A stretch of DNA of 64,000 nt from Lentinula raphanica (Eukaryota; Basidiomycota; Agaricomycetes; Agaricales; Omphalotaceae): assembly GCA_027919835.1 (NCBI GenBank), contig JANVFP010000002.1:1674001-1738000 (forward strand), given 5' to 3'. Positions 1 to 11,300 of the stretch are shown piece after piece. The translations under genes were made by a program, and so were the position numbers. How positions within the stretch are numbered: position 1 is the stretch's first letter; each line of letters starts with the position of its first letter. The notes under the pieces were generated by a model that made no database searches, was not told the DNA's origin, and saw nothing but the letters and a program-made list of their open reading frames with translations.

Positions 1-75
1 ACGTTCCGACTACATACTTTTTCCCATACCTCCTTGGATCTCTCTGGTCTCATCGTTATCTTCGAAATATTCTCG

Positions 76-1716
76 ATGGAAGCTGTCTACTATCATGGGG
101 TGAGTCTTTTCTCCGCTGATACGACTTGCCTGACAAAAATTCCAGATACGCAATTTTGAAATTCTCCAAACAGAAATTCCTCGTATCGGAGACCATGAAA
201 TCCTAATCAAGGGTAGCTCAATCACGATTCACGATACATCATCCCAAATCTCACTGCTCTTTCTTCCAGTATCTGCCTGTGGAATATGTGGCACAGACCA
301 TCATATCAGCGAGGGTAAAACTGAGTTCATCACTCTGGATACAGCTAGATGGCTGACAGTCTGATTCGTCGATCCACACTTGTAGGAGAGTTTATTGCCA
401 AATTTCCTGTTCGTGTTTTCTCTCTTGAGTTTGGCTTTGCAAGACTGATATATCTTATCTAGCTAATCCCAGGCCATGAGATAGTTGGAACGATCGCAAA
501 GCTAGGCAAGGATGTGAAATCTAGCGAGCTCCAAGTAGGAGATAGATGTGTTATAGACCCTAGCCTTACGGTGAGTGCTGATTAATTAAATCTCACTATA
601 TACTCGCTCATGGATACAATCCAGTGCGAAACCTGTTTCTTTTGTCGAAGAGGCCAACCGCTCTTGTGCGAGAACTACGAAGGTCTTGGATGTACAATGC
701 ACGGAGGATTTGCCGAATACGCAGTTGCGTGAGTTTCAATCCACATCGGTGGCCATCGATGATCCTCACGATACAAACTAGTCGAGCGAACAAAGTCTAC
801 AAACTTTCCAATCTCACAGACGAAGAAGCGACCTTGATCGAACCTGCTGCCTGTGCGGTTCATGGCGTCGACAAACTTGCCTTGCCCGTGGGAGCAGAGG
901 TTCTCATTCTGGGTGCTGGACCCACTGGTACGTTCGTTTAGATGGACACGAAAGGAGATGTAACGCATCTTTCATGGGCAGGCCTCATTCTGGGCCAGCT
1001 TCTCAAACTTAACGGTGCATCTCGGATAGTGATCGCGGCGAACAAAGGTGTAAAGACAGAGATTGCGCGTCAACTCGAAGTGGCTGACGACTATATCGAG
1101 ATCGAAAGAGATAGCGGAGTTCAAGATGCCCAATGGGCTAGCATCAAGGAGAAATATCCTTACGGATTCGATGCAGTAGTGAGTTTCCTATGTACCATTG
1201 CTCGCCCCCATTCTCACCATCTCCTGGTACTGCCAAGATTGAAGCCACCGGTTCGGAAAAGATCGCAAATCTGTCTATTCAATACGTTCGACGAGGTGGA
1301 ACGCTGATGGTGTACGGTGTTTACGCTAACGATGCTCTTGTCCATTGGAGTTTACCGTACATATTTTCCAATGAGATCAAGGTCTGTACCCTCCATTGTC
1401 CAACCCCCAAAATGTTCGAGCATTTCAAAAGTCGTCCTGATCGATTCCTTGTTGACAGATCATAGGCTCCTTCGCCCAGATGAACTGTTTCCCTCGGGCG
1501 CTTGCCTACCTCGATTCAGGCAAGGTCAAAGTGAAGGGAATGGTCAGCATCTCTCCATTAATTTCAAACGGCACGGTCTTCGTAGCCCATTCTTGATCAT
1601 ACTCATTCAGTCCTATATTGTAGGTGACCGACGCGTTCACTATCAAGGAATACCAGCAAGCATTGGAGAAGCTGACCAGTCGAACAGCTCTGAAGATAGT
1701 TGTCAAGCCTGCATAG
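76..1716 (+). CDS. Zinc-dependent medium-chain polyol dehydrogenase (arabinitol/sorbitol/xylitol type)
   Basis: This enzyme should oxidise a sugar alcohol to a ketose with NAD(P)+ in the cytosol. Reading runs from the ATG at 76 (MEAVYYHG) through about ten short introns to a TAG ending at 1716, giving roughly 350 residues, the normal family size. Visible motifs are GICGTDHH (catalytic zinc cysteine), GHE after [15 protein letters not shown] (zinc ligand), the structural-zinc motif [15 protein letters not shown], and the Rossmann glycine motif LILGAGPTG followed by [14 protein letters not shown]. The C-terminus reads [10 protein letters not shown]. The family is clear. The exact substrate is not: the overall look favours fungal D-arabinitol or sorbitol/xylitol dehydrogenases, and this is inference. 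The ATG at 76 is the first that gives a proper N-terminus; the gene seems complete. Confidence 0.88.
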
Positions 1717-2324
1717 ATGAGCATAGATGCCTTCGGAATATCCTTGAAGATACGAACAATGAAATCAAGTATGATTGTCCGATATCGGTACTAATTATAG
1801 CCCCTATCTACAAACGTCGTCCGCTCTTGTAAGTGAATGATCGGAGGGGGGACCTTGGGCCTGAGGCCTGAGGCCCGAACATTGTAAACGGTAAATCTCT
1901 GAATCTCGATGGGCATGACTCGTTAGCGCATATCAAGTCCACGATAAGCCAAGATAATCAAGGGTTCAATTTGAGAGGGTCCTCATCGAATATACGCTTA
2001 GGCAACGAAAGGCGAAGGTCGATAAGGTCAGTATCTCAACCTTTCCAAGAAAATCTGGTCAAGACGTCGACCGTCGACGGCCCCAGCACAATCATTTTCA
2101 CGCTTGGACAGGAGCAGGCCGGTACAAGAGCTCGCCGGAGTTTTTTTCTGTTACAGGATCATCAACATGAAGGACAAATTCTACACGGAGCTGCCTATTG
2201 TACACCGATCGTCCCCTGTCCTTCACGTATATCATCAGGCCATTCTCTATCTACTCTGCAAGGATCATTTCCCTTCAGTCATCCTCTTTCCTTCCTTACC
2301 CTCACCCTCCTTTGATCCCCGGCA
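1717..2324. other. Intergenic region between dehydrogenase and CPL1-like gene
   Basis: No convincing gene is seen. A GC-rich near-repeat (GGGCCTGAGGCCTGAGG) lies at about 1859-1876. A strongly pyrimidine-rich tract (about 2270-2318) runs up to the start of the next gene, as is common in front of fungal transcription starts. Confidence 0.6.
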
Positions 2325-3409
2325 ATGCGCTTCGCGATCCTCATTCTACTTTGTGTGGTGTGCAGTGTTTCGGCTGAGGCTATCGAAAGTCTTCTCAGGC
2401 GTGGCAGTATCTCACAAGTCTGCGCATGTATCTCTGGCGATCTTCGTCTCGACTCCTACTTTGGTGGTAAAAAAGTGACGGCGGGTGCTTTGGGTAAATA
2501 CTTTTTTGCATTCAACTCCATTCCAGACTGACGAGTCTCTTTCTATCAGGAGAAAGCTGTCTTTGCGAGAGCGACGTGCCCACCTTCGTTAGTGGTAACA
2601 ATGTTTGCAAAAACGGCATTGACATGGTCGGACAAGCCATCGTCGAATTTATCGTTGTCGAAATGGTAAGTTGGCCTGAATTCGTTGATGAACGAACACT
2701 TGTCGTTTATCATACCCCCTTTATAGATCAAGAGCTGCAGCAACAAGCAGACTTGCACGTTCCCCGACCATGCTACTCCTGCATGCAGTGCGAGCAACAA
2801 ATGTGGATTCAGTTGCGGGGACGGTTATAGCTTGGTCAATAAGAACGGTCACTCCTCTTGCACGTGCTCGTCGCCCAAATCGGTATGCAACGGAAAGTGC
2901 TCGAATTCTTGCCCCTCTGGTCGTTCCCTCCCCGAAAAACGGAATCATCTTCACTATGGTCAGCAAACCCAACGTGTCTGCAGGCCGGGATGGATGGCGT
3001 GTGGTATCGCGGGTGGCACGTTGAGGCAATGGGAGTGCATTGATATCCAGCGCGATCTCGAAAGCTGTAAGTGATTTTTCTCAAACGCTCTTAGTTCTGA
3101 TCTCTTTACTCATCCCGACGATCGATAGGCGGTGGATGCCCTTCGGACGTCGTATCTGCCGATGGGGACTTTGGCCGTGGTGTAGACTGCACGACTATCC
3201 CGGGTGTGTCAGATGTTTCGTGCGTATCCGGCCGTTGCGCTGTCGAGAAATGCATGCCTGGGTACAAGGTTTCCCGGAGTGGTCGGCACTGTGAACCTGA
3301 GGAAGACTCGACTGCTACCTCCGATGATGACAAGAGTACACTCAGGGGGAAGATTGTAGCGGCTGCTGCTGCCTTCGCTGGACTTGAACACTTGCCATTC
3401 TCTGAATGA
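2325..3409 (+). CDS. CPL1-like cysteine-rich secreted protein
   Basis: This looks like a secreted basidiomycete protein of the CPL1-like type. Translation begins with MRFAILILLCVVCSVSA, a classic signal peptide cleaved near Ala17. Four exons then join across introns at about 2494-2550, 2666-2727 and 3067-3129. The mature part is dense in cysteines, with groups such as CSNKQTC, CSASNKCGFSC, CTCSSPKSVCNGKCSNSC, VCRPGWMAC and CVSGRCAVEKCMPGY. The pattern with a C-terminal CxSGxCxVxxCxxGY motif is what I know from fungal CPL1-like domains (in Cryptococcus, a secreted protein linked to virulence; function here unknown). The tail after the last cysteine is acidic then Ala-rich and ends LPFSE. Start and stop are well supported; the biological role is inference. 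Confidence 0.78.
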
Positions 3410-3826
3410 ATGAACTCTCAAGTGATTGTTGTTATTTTTCCCATCTTACTGCCAAGGATCCTCTTTCGTTTACTTTCACAATTCTTGCTAGTCTGGTTCT
3501 TTGTCAACCAATTCGCTGTAGTACCTATTGAATTTGTTTGGTACGCACCGATAATCTGTTTTTGCGAACTTTCGAATAGATTTTGTGTAGGGCTCGTCGT
3601 TTATTCCATGCTATTGGACTTATACCACTTGGCGTTGCCCTGGCGTTGCCGCTCCTTGCGTCAAACTTAGTAGAAGACGTTTTCACACGCTATCATGCTG
3701 ACCTTGGACTATGGGAGTGCAAACCACTAAAAAGATTGTGAAACTCGCGACGCATGCGGTTTTGTCCTTTCTTCTTACACTCTCACCTGTCTCCTCTTGC
3801 CTCTCATTGTGACTTGCTGGATATTC
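3410..3826. other. Intergenic region upstream of GST
   Basis: T-rich 3'-UTR-like sequence follows the CPL1-like stop, then a CT-rich leader before the GST start. No gene is seen. Confidence 0.5.
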
Positions 3827-4902
3827 ATGCTGATTGTTCATCACCTCAATCACTCGCGCTCTCAGCGTATCCTATGGCTCCTTGTACGTGAACATACATT
3901 CGTTCCTACTCTCGTCGACTGATTGTCATACCTCTTCGCGCTGTCTTTTATCTGTTTACTCCAAACTTCCATCCGGCTTTGGTAGGAAGAGCTCGAGGTG
4001 CCGTACGAGATAAAGAAGTATAATCGTCTTCCGAGCATGATGGCCCCGCCGGAGCTCCTCGCGGTCAATCCTTTGGGCAAAGCGCCAGTTATCACGGATG
4101 GAGACATCAACATTGCGGAAAGTGGTGCTATCATAGGTGTGTAATCGACTCTCCTCGAACCAGTACAGACTCATCAAGGTTACCATTGTCCTGTATGCAC
4201 AGAATATATCATCAAGAAGTATGGCCAAGGGAAACTCGACACACCCGCGGAGGATAGTCAAGGCGCCATTGACGATCTATACTGTACGCTACGAACGGTC
4301 TCCTTATCCAGCATTTCTGTGATGCGATATGACAGTCTTACATTATGCGGAAGGAACTCTGATGCCAATCCTTGTCCAAAAGCTGATATTCGGCATCATT
4401 CCTGCTCGTTCCCCATGGTTCATGCGTTGGTTCATGAAAATCATCTTCAACCAGCTGGATAGGACTATCGTAGAACCCAACCTGAAGAAGAATGTTGACA
4501 TGGTCTGTGTATCTCTTCCCCATTGTTATGCCAGCCAATACGAGATGGTCAATTACAGATCGAGTCACATCTGGTCAAGAAGGATTGGCTAGCAGGTGGT
4601 TCGGGTCCAACCGCGGCCGACTTTTCGATGTCCATGGGCTTAGAGGCTCTCGAGCAAAACAAGTTAGTCCATCCAGCCACTAGTGCATATGTCGAGAGAT
4701 TGCAAGCAAGGTGCGTCGCTAGTACAACTCTGCATGCATATAAGCCTCGTTCGTGACTGTTTCCTTTCTACTAGGCCTGCGTATAGAAGAGTGAGTGGTT
4801 TTTAAGCTATAGTTGTGACGAACTCTGATCGCTAATCGTCTATGCATGACTCTGTAGGCGTTATTGAAGGGAGGGGAGTATTCTTATGGGCCTAAGCTAT
4901 AA
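3827..4902 (+). CDS. Glutathione S-transferase
   Basis: This protein should conjugate glutathione to electrophiles (detoxification) in the cytosol. The start at 3827 gives MLIVHHLNHSRSQRILWLL, and after an intron EELEVPYEIKKYNR: the beta-alpha-beta opening of a thioredoxin-like GST N-domain with the SRSQRILWLLEEL signature. It is followed by NPLGKAPVITDGD and the glutathione-gamma-glutamyl binding ES pair (IAESGAII). The all-helical C-domain contains KKDWLAGGSGPTAADFSMS, the usual N-capping-box region. The last exons read PAYRR and ALLKGGEYSYGPKL, ending in TAA at 4902. Six introns are inferred. A start at the later ATG (3874) would remove the first beta strand, so 3827 is chosen. Length is about 210-220 aa, typical of fungal Gtt1/Ure2-like GSTs; the subclass is uncertain. 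Confidence 0.85.
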
Positions 4903-5190
4903 ACATGTGTCGTTTATATCATTCAGAGCATGAGGACATGTACTTGTCGACTTTCTGTGCAAAGCAATGCCGAGAAATGAATGTAAAGTGAGCTTGCAAA
5001 CCTCAATTTACTGTTTCCAACTCGCTCGCAGTAGAAGTAAGTATTTCGATGATTCCAGGTATATACGAAATATAGAGTCGGACGTCTGTATCGTTCCCTG
5101 AAGAGAGTTCCTGAAATGAGTACTTCCCCCTATTTTTGCTATTCGGACGTATGAAAAGTTCTCGCGAAATTCTCAACCAGAACCACCATC

Positions 5191-7238
5191 ATGTCAACTC
5201 TTTCTCGCAAACCAACAACCACCATTGCTTCAAACGTCTTATATTCTGCACTTCGACGCGCATTTTACGCGTTCTCTTTTGGCGGGGCCATACGTGAAAA
5301 TGATTTTGTCCGTACATGCAGATGCGTTTCTACGTTCCTCGATCATACCGAGTTCCAGGATCACATTGAGTCAGTGCAAGAAATGGTGAGTCCTTTGAGA
5401 TTCTCGAATCCATGTCATGAGTATTCAACGTCCTTGCCAGTTCGTGAACGTCGCAGAGGTACGCGTCATATCGATAGTAAGCCTTCGAGAATTCAGAAAT
5501 TCACCATCACTCTGGCAGGCAGCGGTTATCACTTTCATCTCTCGTATCTTCCCTCTCGTTCGTCTATCAATGCTATACTCGGCCGATTACATCCCAGAAA
5601 GCTGTGAAACAATCAGCTCACTATTTGATACACTAGACGAGCAGGTCACCAAGTGTTGTGGTTATGGCCTGCAATGTACGTACACAATTCGATGTATTCT
5701 AGGACTTGGCTGATCAGAACCTGGATGACTATAGTGAGAATGGCTGCTATCGAGCAGCTTTTGAAATCCGACGAAACCATAGTCGCAACTCTGCCTAAAA
5801 CCTTGAATCTTCGTCTTTTCGCTGAGAAGTGCCGTTCGGCGTTTTTCACAAATTCAACACTTCCTCCATCTTCCGACCGACCTGTTTCAAACCAAAACCG
5901 TAACGCGAATGACAATGACTCTCTCACGAAATCTATCATCAAACCAGATGAACAAGAAAGCAATGAACGACAACATACATCTTCTCCAACTTCAAGTCGG
6001 TCAACACCACAACATTCTGCTGAACCTCGCCCGGTCGTAATGGACAAAACAATCGAAACTCAAAGACTTACGCCTGAAGCGAACGATCAAGAACAATCGA
6101 TTCGCGCCGCTGCTGAACGCGAGCTGGCTCTGTGTGCAGCTATCCTCAATAATTCGCAGCCTGCTATGCAATTTGACATTCTCCAAGCTAGTTCCAAGAT
6201 CGACCTACCTATTCCCAAGAAAACTCCTTCTCCTGTTTTTCAAACGTTCTCGGTGGACATGAACAGTTTTTCTATGAATTCTGGCAACCTTGCTCCTCCA
6301 GACAAACATTCTCCATTAGATGCTCTTACTCGGGATGCTTCTCGCAGTCCTTCCCTTCAAATGGCAGCCAACTCACGAGTTTCTTCCCCGTCGTTGCAAG
6401 TACATGATCACAGTCAGCAATCTAGCATCGACCTAGCCTTGGTTCCCACGGAATTGCTTGACCCTTATGTTTCTCTAACCCAGGCTGATTCCTCTCTTCG
6501 TCAACCTCTTTCTTGTATCGATTCTTCTGCAAAATTAAATCAGGATAGTACTTCGACTAAATCATCGTCCGACTCGGACCCTACTATGATGGCTCTCGAA
6601 CCGACCACTGCTGTGAAGCTCTCTGAGGCTGAAACGGAAGATTTGTTTGGATACTGCGCTGCCTCGTCTTCCCCACAAAGTGTTCAAGAAGATGATAATG
6701 TCAAGACCAATGATGTAATGGATGCGAAGTCGCTTCAATCTAGCCCTACATCTCGCGGTAGGAGTGTTTCTTGTTCTAGTCAAATGACAGGTTCGTCAAC
6801 TTTGTGCTGAATCCTATAATGCATGCAAGAGAATGCTTACTCTGTTATCATACAAAAGATGGCAATACCGCGTTGAATACGACGAAAGTCTCCGCGAATT
6901 CAGGGTTGGAAGTCAAGACCCCTACGAAGGCAAATTCAAAGCGGAAGCGACAACCATCGATTGTTGTTATCTCCGTAGAAAGCCAACGGGAGAATCGGAG
7001 AAGAACAATCAGCACTACCAAGGTAGAAGCTCAATCTCCGTGCAGTGAATCGACGAGTGGTTATCTACTTCGGTCAAAAAGGCGGAGAACGATGACGACC
7101 CCCAATCAGGGTCAGAAGCGATCTGGACCGGATATAACTGCGTTGGCGTTGCCTGGAGCAGTGGGAGAGACTTTGATTGCGTCTCCAAGACGTATATCGA
7201 TGTCGGTGTCGGATGGGGACAAGGAGAACGCTGGTTGA
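5191..7238 (+). CDS. Hypothetical Ser-rich protein with helical N-terminus
   Basis: I do not recognise this family. Five exons can be joined: MSTLSRKPTTTIASN through IESVQEM, a tiny exon FVNVAE, then AAVITFISRIFPLVRL to CCGYGLQ, then a long exon from 5735, and a last exon from about 6858 to the TGA at 7238. The first ~170 residues are predicted to be mostly helical (DYIPESCETISSLFDTLDEQV, LLKSDETIVATLPKTLNLRL). After that the protein is Ser/Thr/Pro-rich, with many SP and SS pairs, and looks disordered. The C-terminus is basic (SKRKRQPS, LLRSKRRR, possible nuclear signals) and ends SVSDGDKENAG, which contains a KEN tripeptide of the kind used as an APC/C degron. A nuclear, cell-cycle-regulated role is only a guess. 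Confidence 0.6.
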
Positions 7239-7688
7239 ACGAGGAAGATATACGGAGATCATCACTGAGGTTCACTGGTGACTGGTTAGATGGTCATTGA
7301 GTAAATCGTTGACTGTTCAATCTGTTTCTACCAAGATCGTCCTATTTTACTCGCTCACTGAAGCTCTCAATGTGTGCGGCAGTGCTTATGTGCTCTGATT
7401 GCATTATAGCGTAGGTTGAGTGAGCCAGTGTTCGGCAATGATTTGAGTTGATGGGCGATGCTTATATGGTCTTCACGAGGATGATTCGTACTGATAACCG
7501 TGTTCTCTCTCTCTCTTTTCAACAGATGCCCAAGGAAACCACCAAAGCCAAAGTGAGCTTGTTCATTCGACTTCCCAACTCGATCTTTCCCTTCGAACTC
7601 CGTCTCTCCGACCTAAGAATCTGCATAGCAAAATAGGCGAACAATGAGGAGATGGTAAGAGAGATCTAACGCAAAAGGAGAAAAGGAA
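7239..7688. other. Convergent intergenic region
   Basis: 3' flanks of two convergent genes. A pyrimidine-rich stretch lies at 7503-7520. The short minus-strand gene that follows may have a second tiny exon ending at about 7613 if a GTTAGT donor at its 3' end is used. Confidence 0.4.
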
Positions 7689-8045
7689 CTAACAATTGCT
7701 AGGGCTATGTGAAATCCAATACGAAAACTCGCCGAATGTGGCCTTGTCTATGACTTGACTGTGCTTGTTGAGAGCCTCCACCGATAGTAATACTTTCTCC
7801 AAAGTAGATTCAGGCGCGGTAGCGTAGAGTAACCAACGTCCATAGACGACATCTGAAAGTTCACGAACTTTCGTCGGCATCGGGGTAGATCCAACGACAA
7901 TGCGAAGGTAAACATTTTCTGAGGAACTATGGCTGAAATGAAGACGGACAGTGATGGGGACATCTCTTTCGCCTTCATTTGGTGAATATTCGAGAATATG
8001 GATCATGTTATTCGGCGAGTGCGAAGAGATGAGAGTAGATGGCAT
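7689..8045 (-). CDS. Short MedA-like / IPT-like domain protein
   Basis: Reading on the minus strand from the ATG at 8045 gives MPSTLISSHSP, then ILEYSPNEGERDVPITVRLHF, VYLRIVVGSTPMPT, VREL, YGRWLLYATAP and FGEFSYW. The pattern 'hhxYSPxxGxxxxxhxVxh...hxhhhGxxxh' followed by GEFxYW is what I remember from the immunoglobulin-like (IPT/TIG-type) region of fungal MedA developmental regulators. That is recognition from memory, not an alignment. Whole MedA proteins are many hundred residues, but here only about 120 residues are visible, with no long flanking exons. It may therefore be a stand-alone domain gene, a truncated copy, or a gene whose other exons I missed. It is divergent from LYS2, sharing a ~290-bp promoter. 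An in-frame extension upstream to 8093 lacks an ATG. Confidence 0.4.
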   Translation of the reverse strand: MPSTLISSHSPNNMIHILEYSPNEGERDVPITVRLHFSHSSSENVYLRIVVGSTPMPTKVRELSDVVYGRWLLYATAPESTLEKVLLSVEALNKHSQVIDKATFGEFSYWISHSPSNC

Positions 8046-8181
8046 CAGCAAAACCTGGGTGGACTCCCCCAGCACTCCCAGCTTTGTGGACACTGTGAAT
8101 TGCGCTGTCCAGCAGTCAATAGAAATAAATGTATTGTCAGGTCGGTCGCCACAACGTTCTCATGGCCCGGCACTTCAAACC

Positions 8182-8228
8182 TGATAAGATGATATGATAA
8201 GATCGTTTGATAAGATTACTTGATAAGA
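8182..8228 (+). promoter_or_regulatory. Four GATA-factor boxes at exact 13-bp spacing
   Basis: The 9-mer TGATAAGAT occurs four times, with GATAAG cores at 8183, 8196, 8209 and 8222. The spacing is exactly 13 bp each time, with unrelated 4-bp spacers. The array is about 110 bp upstream of the LYS2 ATG and in the shared promoter of the divergent MedA-like gene. Fungal GATA factors (nitrogen, iron or light regulators) bind HGATAR, so this is a strong candidate operator; which factor binds is unknown. Confidence 0.7.
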
Positions 8229-8335
8229 TAACAAGCGCGGAATTTCGAGTCATTGCAACAATTGGATGCGATTTTCTCTCTATCTTATAATATCTATATA
8301 CCTTCCTCCAGGAGACTAAAAATCTTGGTTGAACC

Positions 8336-11300
8336 ATGGAATCCGAACCTACCAAACTAGCTATTCTCCCAACGGACTACCCACGAACTTCAGGACAGGT
8401 AGTTGAAGCGGAAGAAGTACATCAAATCCAAGGTGCAAATTCACTGGATATATTACGCGCCATCGTGGCTGTTGTGCACCGATATACTGGAGATACGCAT
8501 GTCGTATTGGGAACTCATTCGTCTATTCTTCACATTGATCTTACTCCAGAGGACACTTTAGATTCAATACAGATCACAGAAACTCCATCGCTGAGCACTG
8601 GAGACTTAACTGTCTCTGTCTCAAATGACTCTGTGCGCACAGTCTACAATTCGATTCTCTACACACCTCTTCGTATCCAACTTCTACACTCCCATCTGAC
8701 TATCATCCTCCAAAATCGCTCGGTCCCTATTGGCCGCATCCCACTACGCACCAAAAAAGAAGAGGAAATACTCCCTAACCCTCGTGCCCCGTTGAACTGG
8801 TGTCAATGGCCCGGTCCAATAACCTCCGTCTTGTCATCCAATGCTGCAAAATACCCAGACAAGGCCGCCATCATAACGCATACCCAGCGTTATACTTATG
8901 CCTCACTCCTAAAAGCTGCAAACTCATTGACAAATCATTTGCTGAAGCACGGCGTCGAACGCGGGGACGTGGTCATGATATACGCCCATCGTTCTGCTGA
9001 CCTGGTGTTGGCGGTCCTTGGTACACTCAGTGCTGGAGCGACGTTCAGTGTGATCGACCCTGGGTATCCACCGGAGAGACAGATTGTGTATCTCTCGGTC
9101 GCTCGTCCGCGAGCAGTCATCATACTTCAGGGTGCCCAGGACGCTAATCCTGTCGATGAAAGTGTCAGATCTTACTGGGAGAAAGATTTGGGTGGTGTAA
9201 AAGTATGTGTTGAAGGCGTGAGTCTGGGCGAAGACGGCACTGTATACGCAGATGGCTCAACGTTGGAAGTCGATGCCAGAGATCCTGGTGTCGTTCTTGG
9301 TCCGGACTCTGTAGCAACTCTGTCATTCACTAGTGGAAGTACCGGTGTTCCAAAGGGGGTCAGAGGAAGGCATTACAGTACGTGGTTATGTCCATGACGA
9401 GATCAGCACTAAGCAAGCCTCTTCAGGTCTAACACACTTCTTCCCTTGGATGGCTACACGCTTTGGTCTGAGCTCGGAGAGCAGATTCACAATGTTGAGC
9501 GGAATCGCCCACGATCCGATTCAAAGAGATAGTCAGTATCTGGCTCTGTATACGTTTGATATATCTGACCTTGGTTAACAGTCTTCACGCCTCTCTTTCT
9601 CGGAGCTTCTCTTCACGTCCCTCCATCAAGCGCCATCGGTACACCAGGTGCTCTTGCTGCTTGGATGGACGAACAAAAGGTCACTGTGACCCATCTCACT
9701 CCAGCTATGGGTCAGCTAGTGACCACTACGGGTGCGAACGAAGGTAAGGACGGTCTTATTTCAAGCCAATACTTTAGATTCTGTATGCGGTACTGACACT
9801 GCTTTAGGTGAAAATGCTGGTGGTGTGGCACCAACTATTCCCTCCCTTCAAACCGCTTTCTTCGTCGGCGACCTTCTCACAAAGAGGGATGTTGCTAGGC
9901 TGCAGGCTTTGGCAAGGAACGTAGTAGTCGTCAATATGTATGGAACGACAGAGACACAGGTATGCATCATCAACAAATGTAGTGTGCCTATAATCAAACA
10001 ACGTTTCAGCGAGCGGTTTCCTATCATGCAATCCCGCCACTATCTAGCGATCCCGCGTTTCTGAGCACCCAGAAAGAAGTCATTCCCGCTGGGAAAGGAA
10101 TGATAGACGTACAGTTGTTGGTTGTCAATCGGTGAGCTGTCCTTCTCATGACACGTAGTCACCCTCTTCTAAACTACAAGCCTAGTAATGATAAATCCAT
10201 ACCCTGTGCCGTTGGTGAACCGGGAGAGATATATGTCCGGTCTGGCGGTCTGGCGGAAGGCTATCTAGTCCCTGCCACATCCCAAGCAGATGGTGAACCA
10301 GATCCGAACGAGGAGAAATTCGTGAGGAATTGGTTTAGATCAGACTCGTCCAGCGGGGCAGAAGATTCAGGATACGCCGACACACTTTCCTCTTCGGACG
10401 ATCCTGCGAGACTGTATTGGCATGGTGTACGTGACAGGATGTATCGATCTGGTGATTTAGGTCGATATGACACCGATGGAGGAGTGGAGTGTATCGGTGT
10501 GTTTTATTATAGTCAACCCGAAATCCCGAGTCTGAACTACTACTTTTCTTTCTGTAGGTCGAGCTGATAACCAGATCAAGATCAGAGGCTTCCGTATCGA
10601 ACTCGGTGAAGTCGATACACATCTAGCTGCTCATCCCGGTGTTCGTGAAAACGTCACCGTCGTCAGGAGAGACAAGGATGAAGAGAAGATGCTCGTTAGT
10701 TATATCGTTCCTCTCGACTCATGGACAGGTATGTCAATCATTCGACTATGGTGCATGCGATTCTGATATGTTGTCTCAGGAAATGGAGGTGTAAACAAAA
10801 CTACTGAAAAAGAGGAAGGCACCGTCGAGGGCGGGATACGACGATACGCGCCACTCATCAAAGATATCAGAGACCATCTGAAGAAAAAGCTACCAGCCTA
10901 CAGCATTCCTACAGGTATGCTTCGTCTTCAGCAACGCCCTACTGGTCGCTGAATATGTTATAGTGATCATTCCTCTTGCTCGTATGCCTCTTAACCCTAA
11001 TGGAAAGATTGACAAGCCAGTCTTACCTTTCCCCGATACTGCTGCTGCTGTCGCTTCACTCTCTGCAGTATCTGCCTCTGCCTTAGCTGGTGCTGGCGCT
11101 TCCTCCAACCTACATGCGGATATAACAAACACTCAGAAGACCATCTTACAACTCTTCGCTTCCCTTCTTCCCGGATTTTCCTCAGCTTCGACGGAACAAG
11201 ATACACTTCCGCCCATCCCTTTGAATGAGTCATTCTTTGATATCGGTGGCCATTCGATTCTCGCTACGCGTCTCGTCTTTGAGCTACGCCGAGCATTTCC

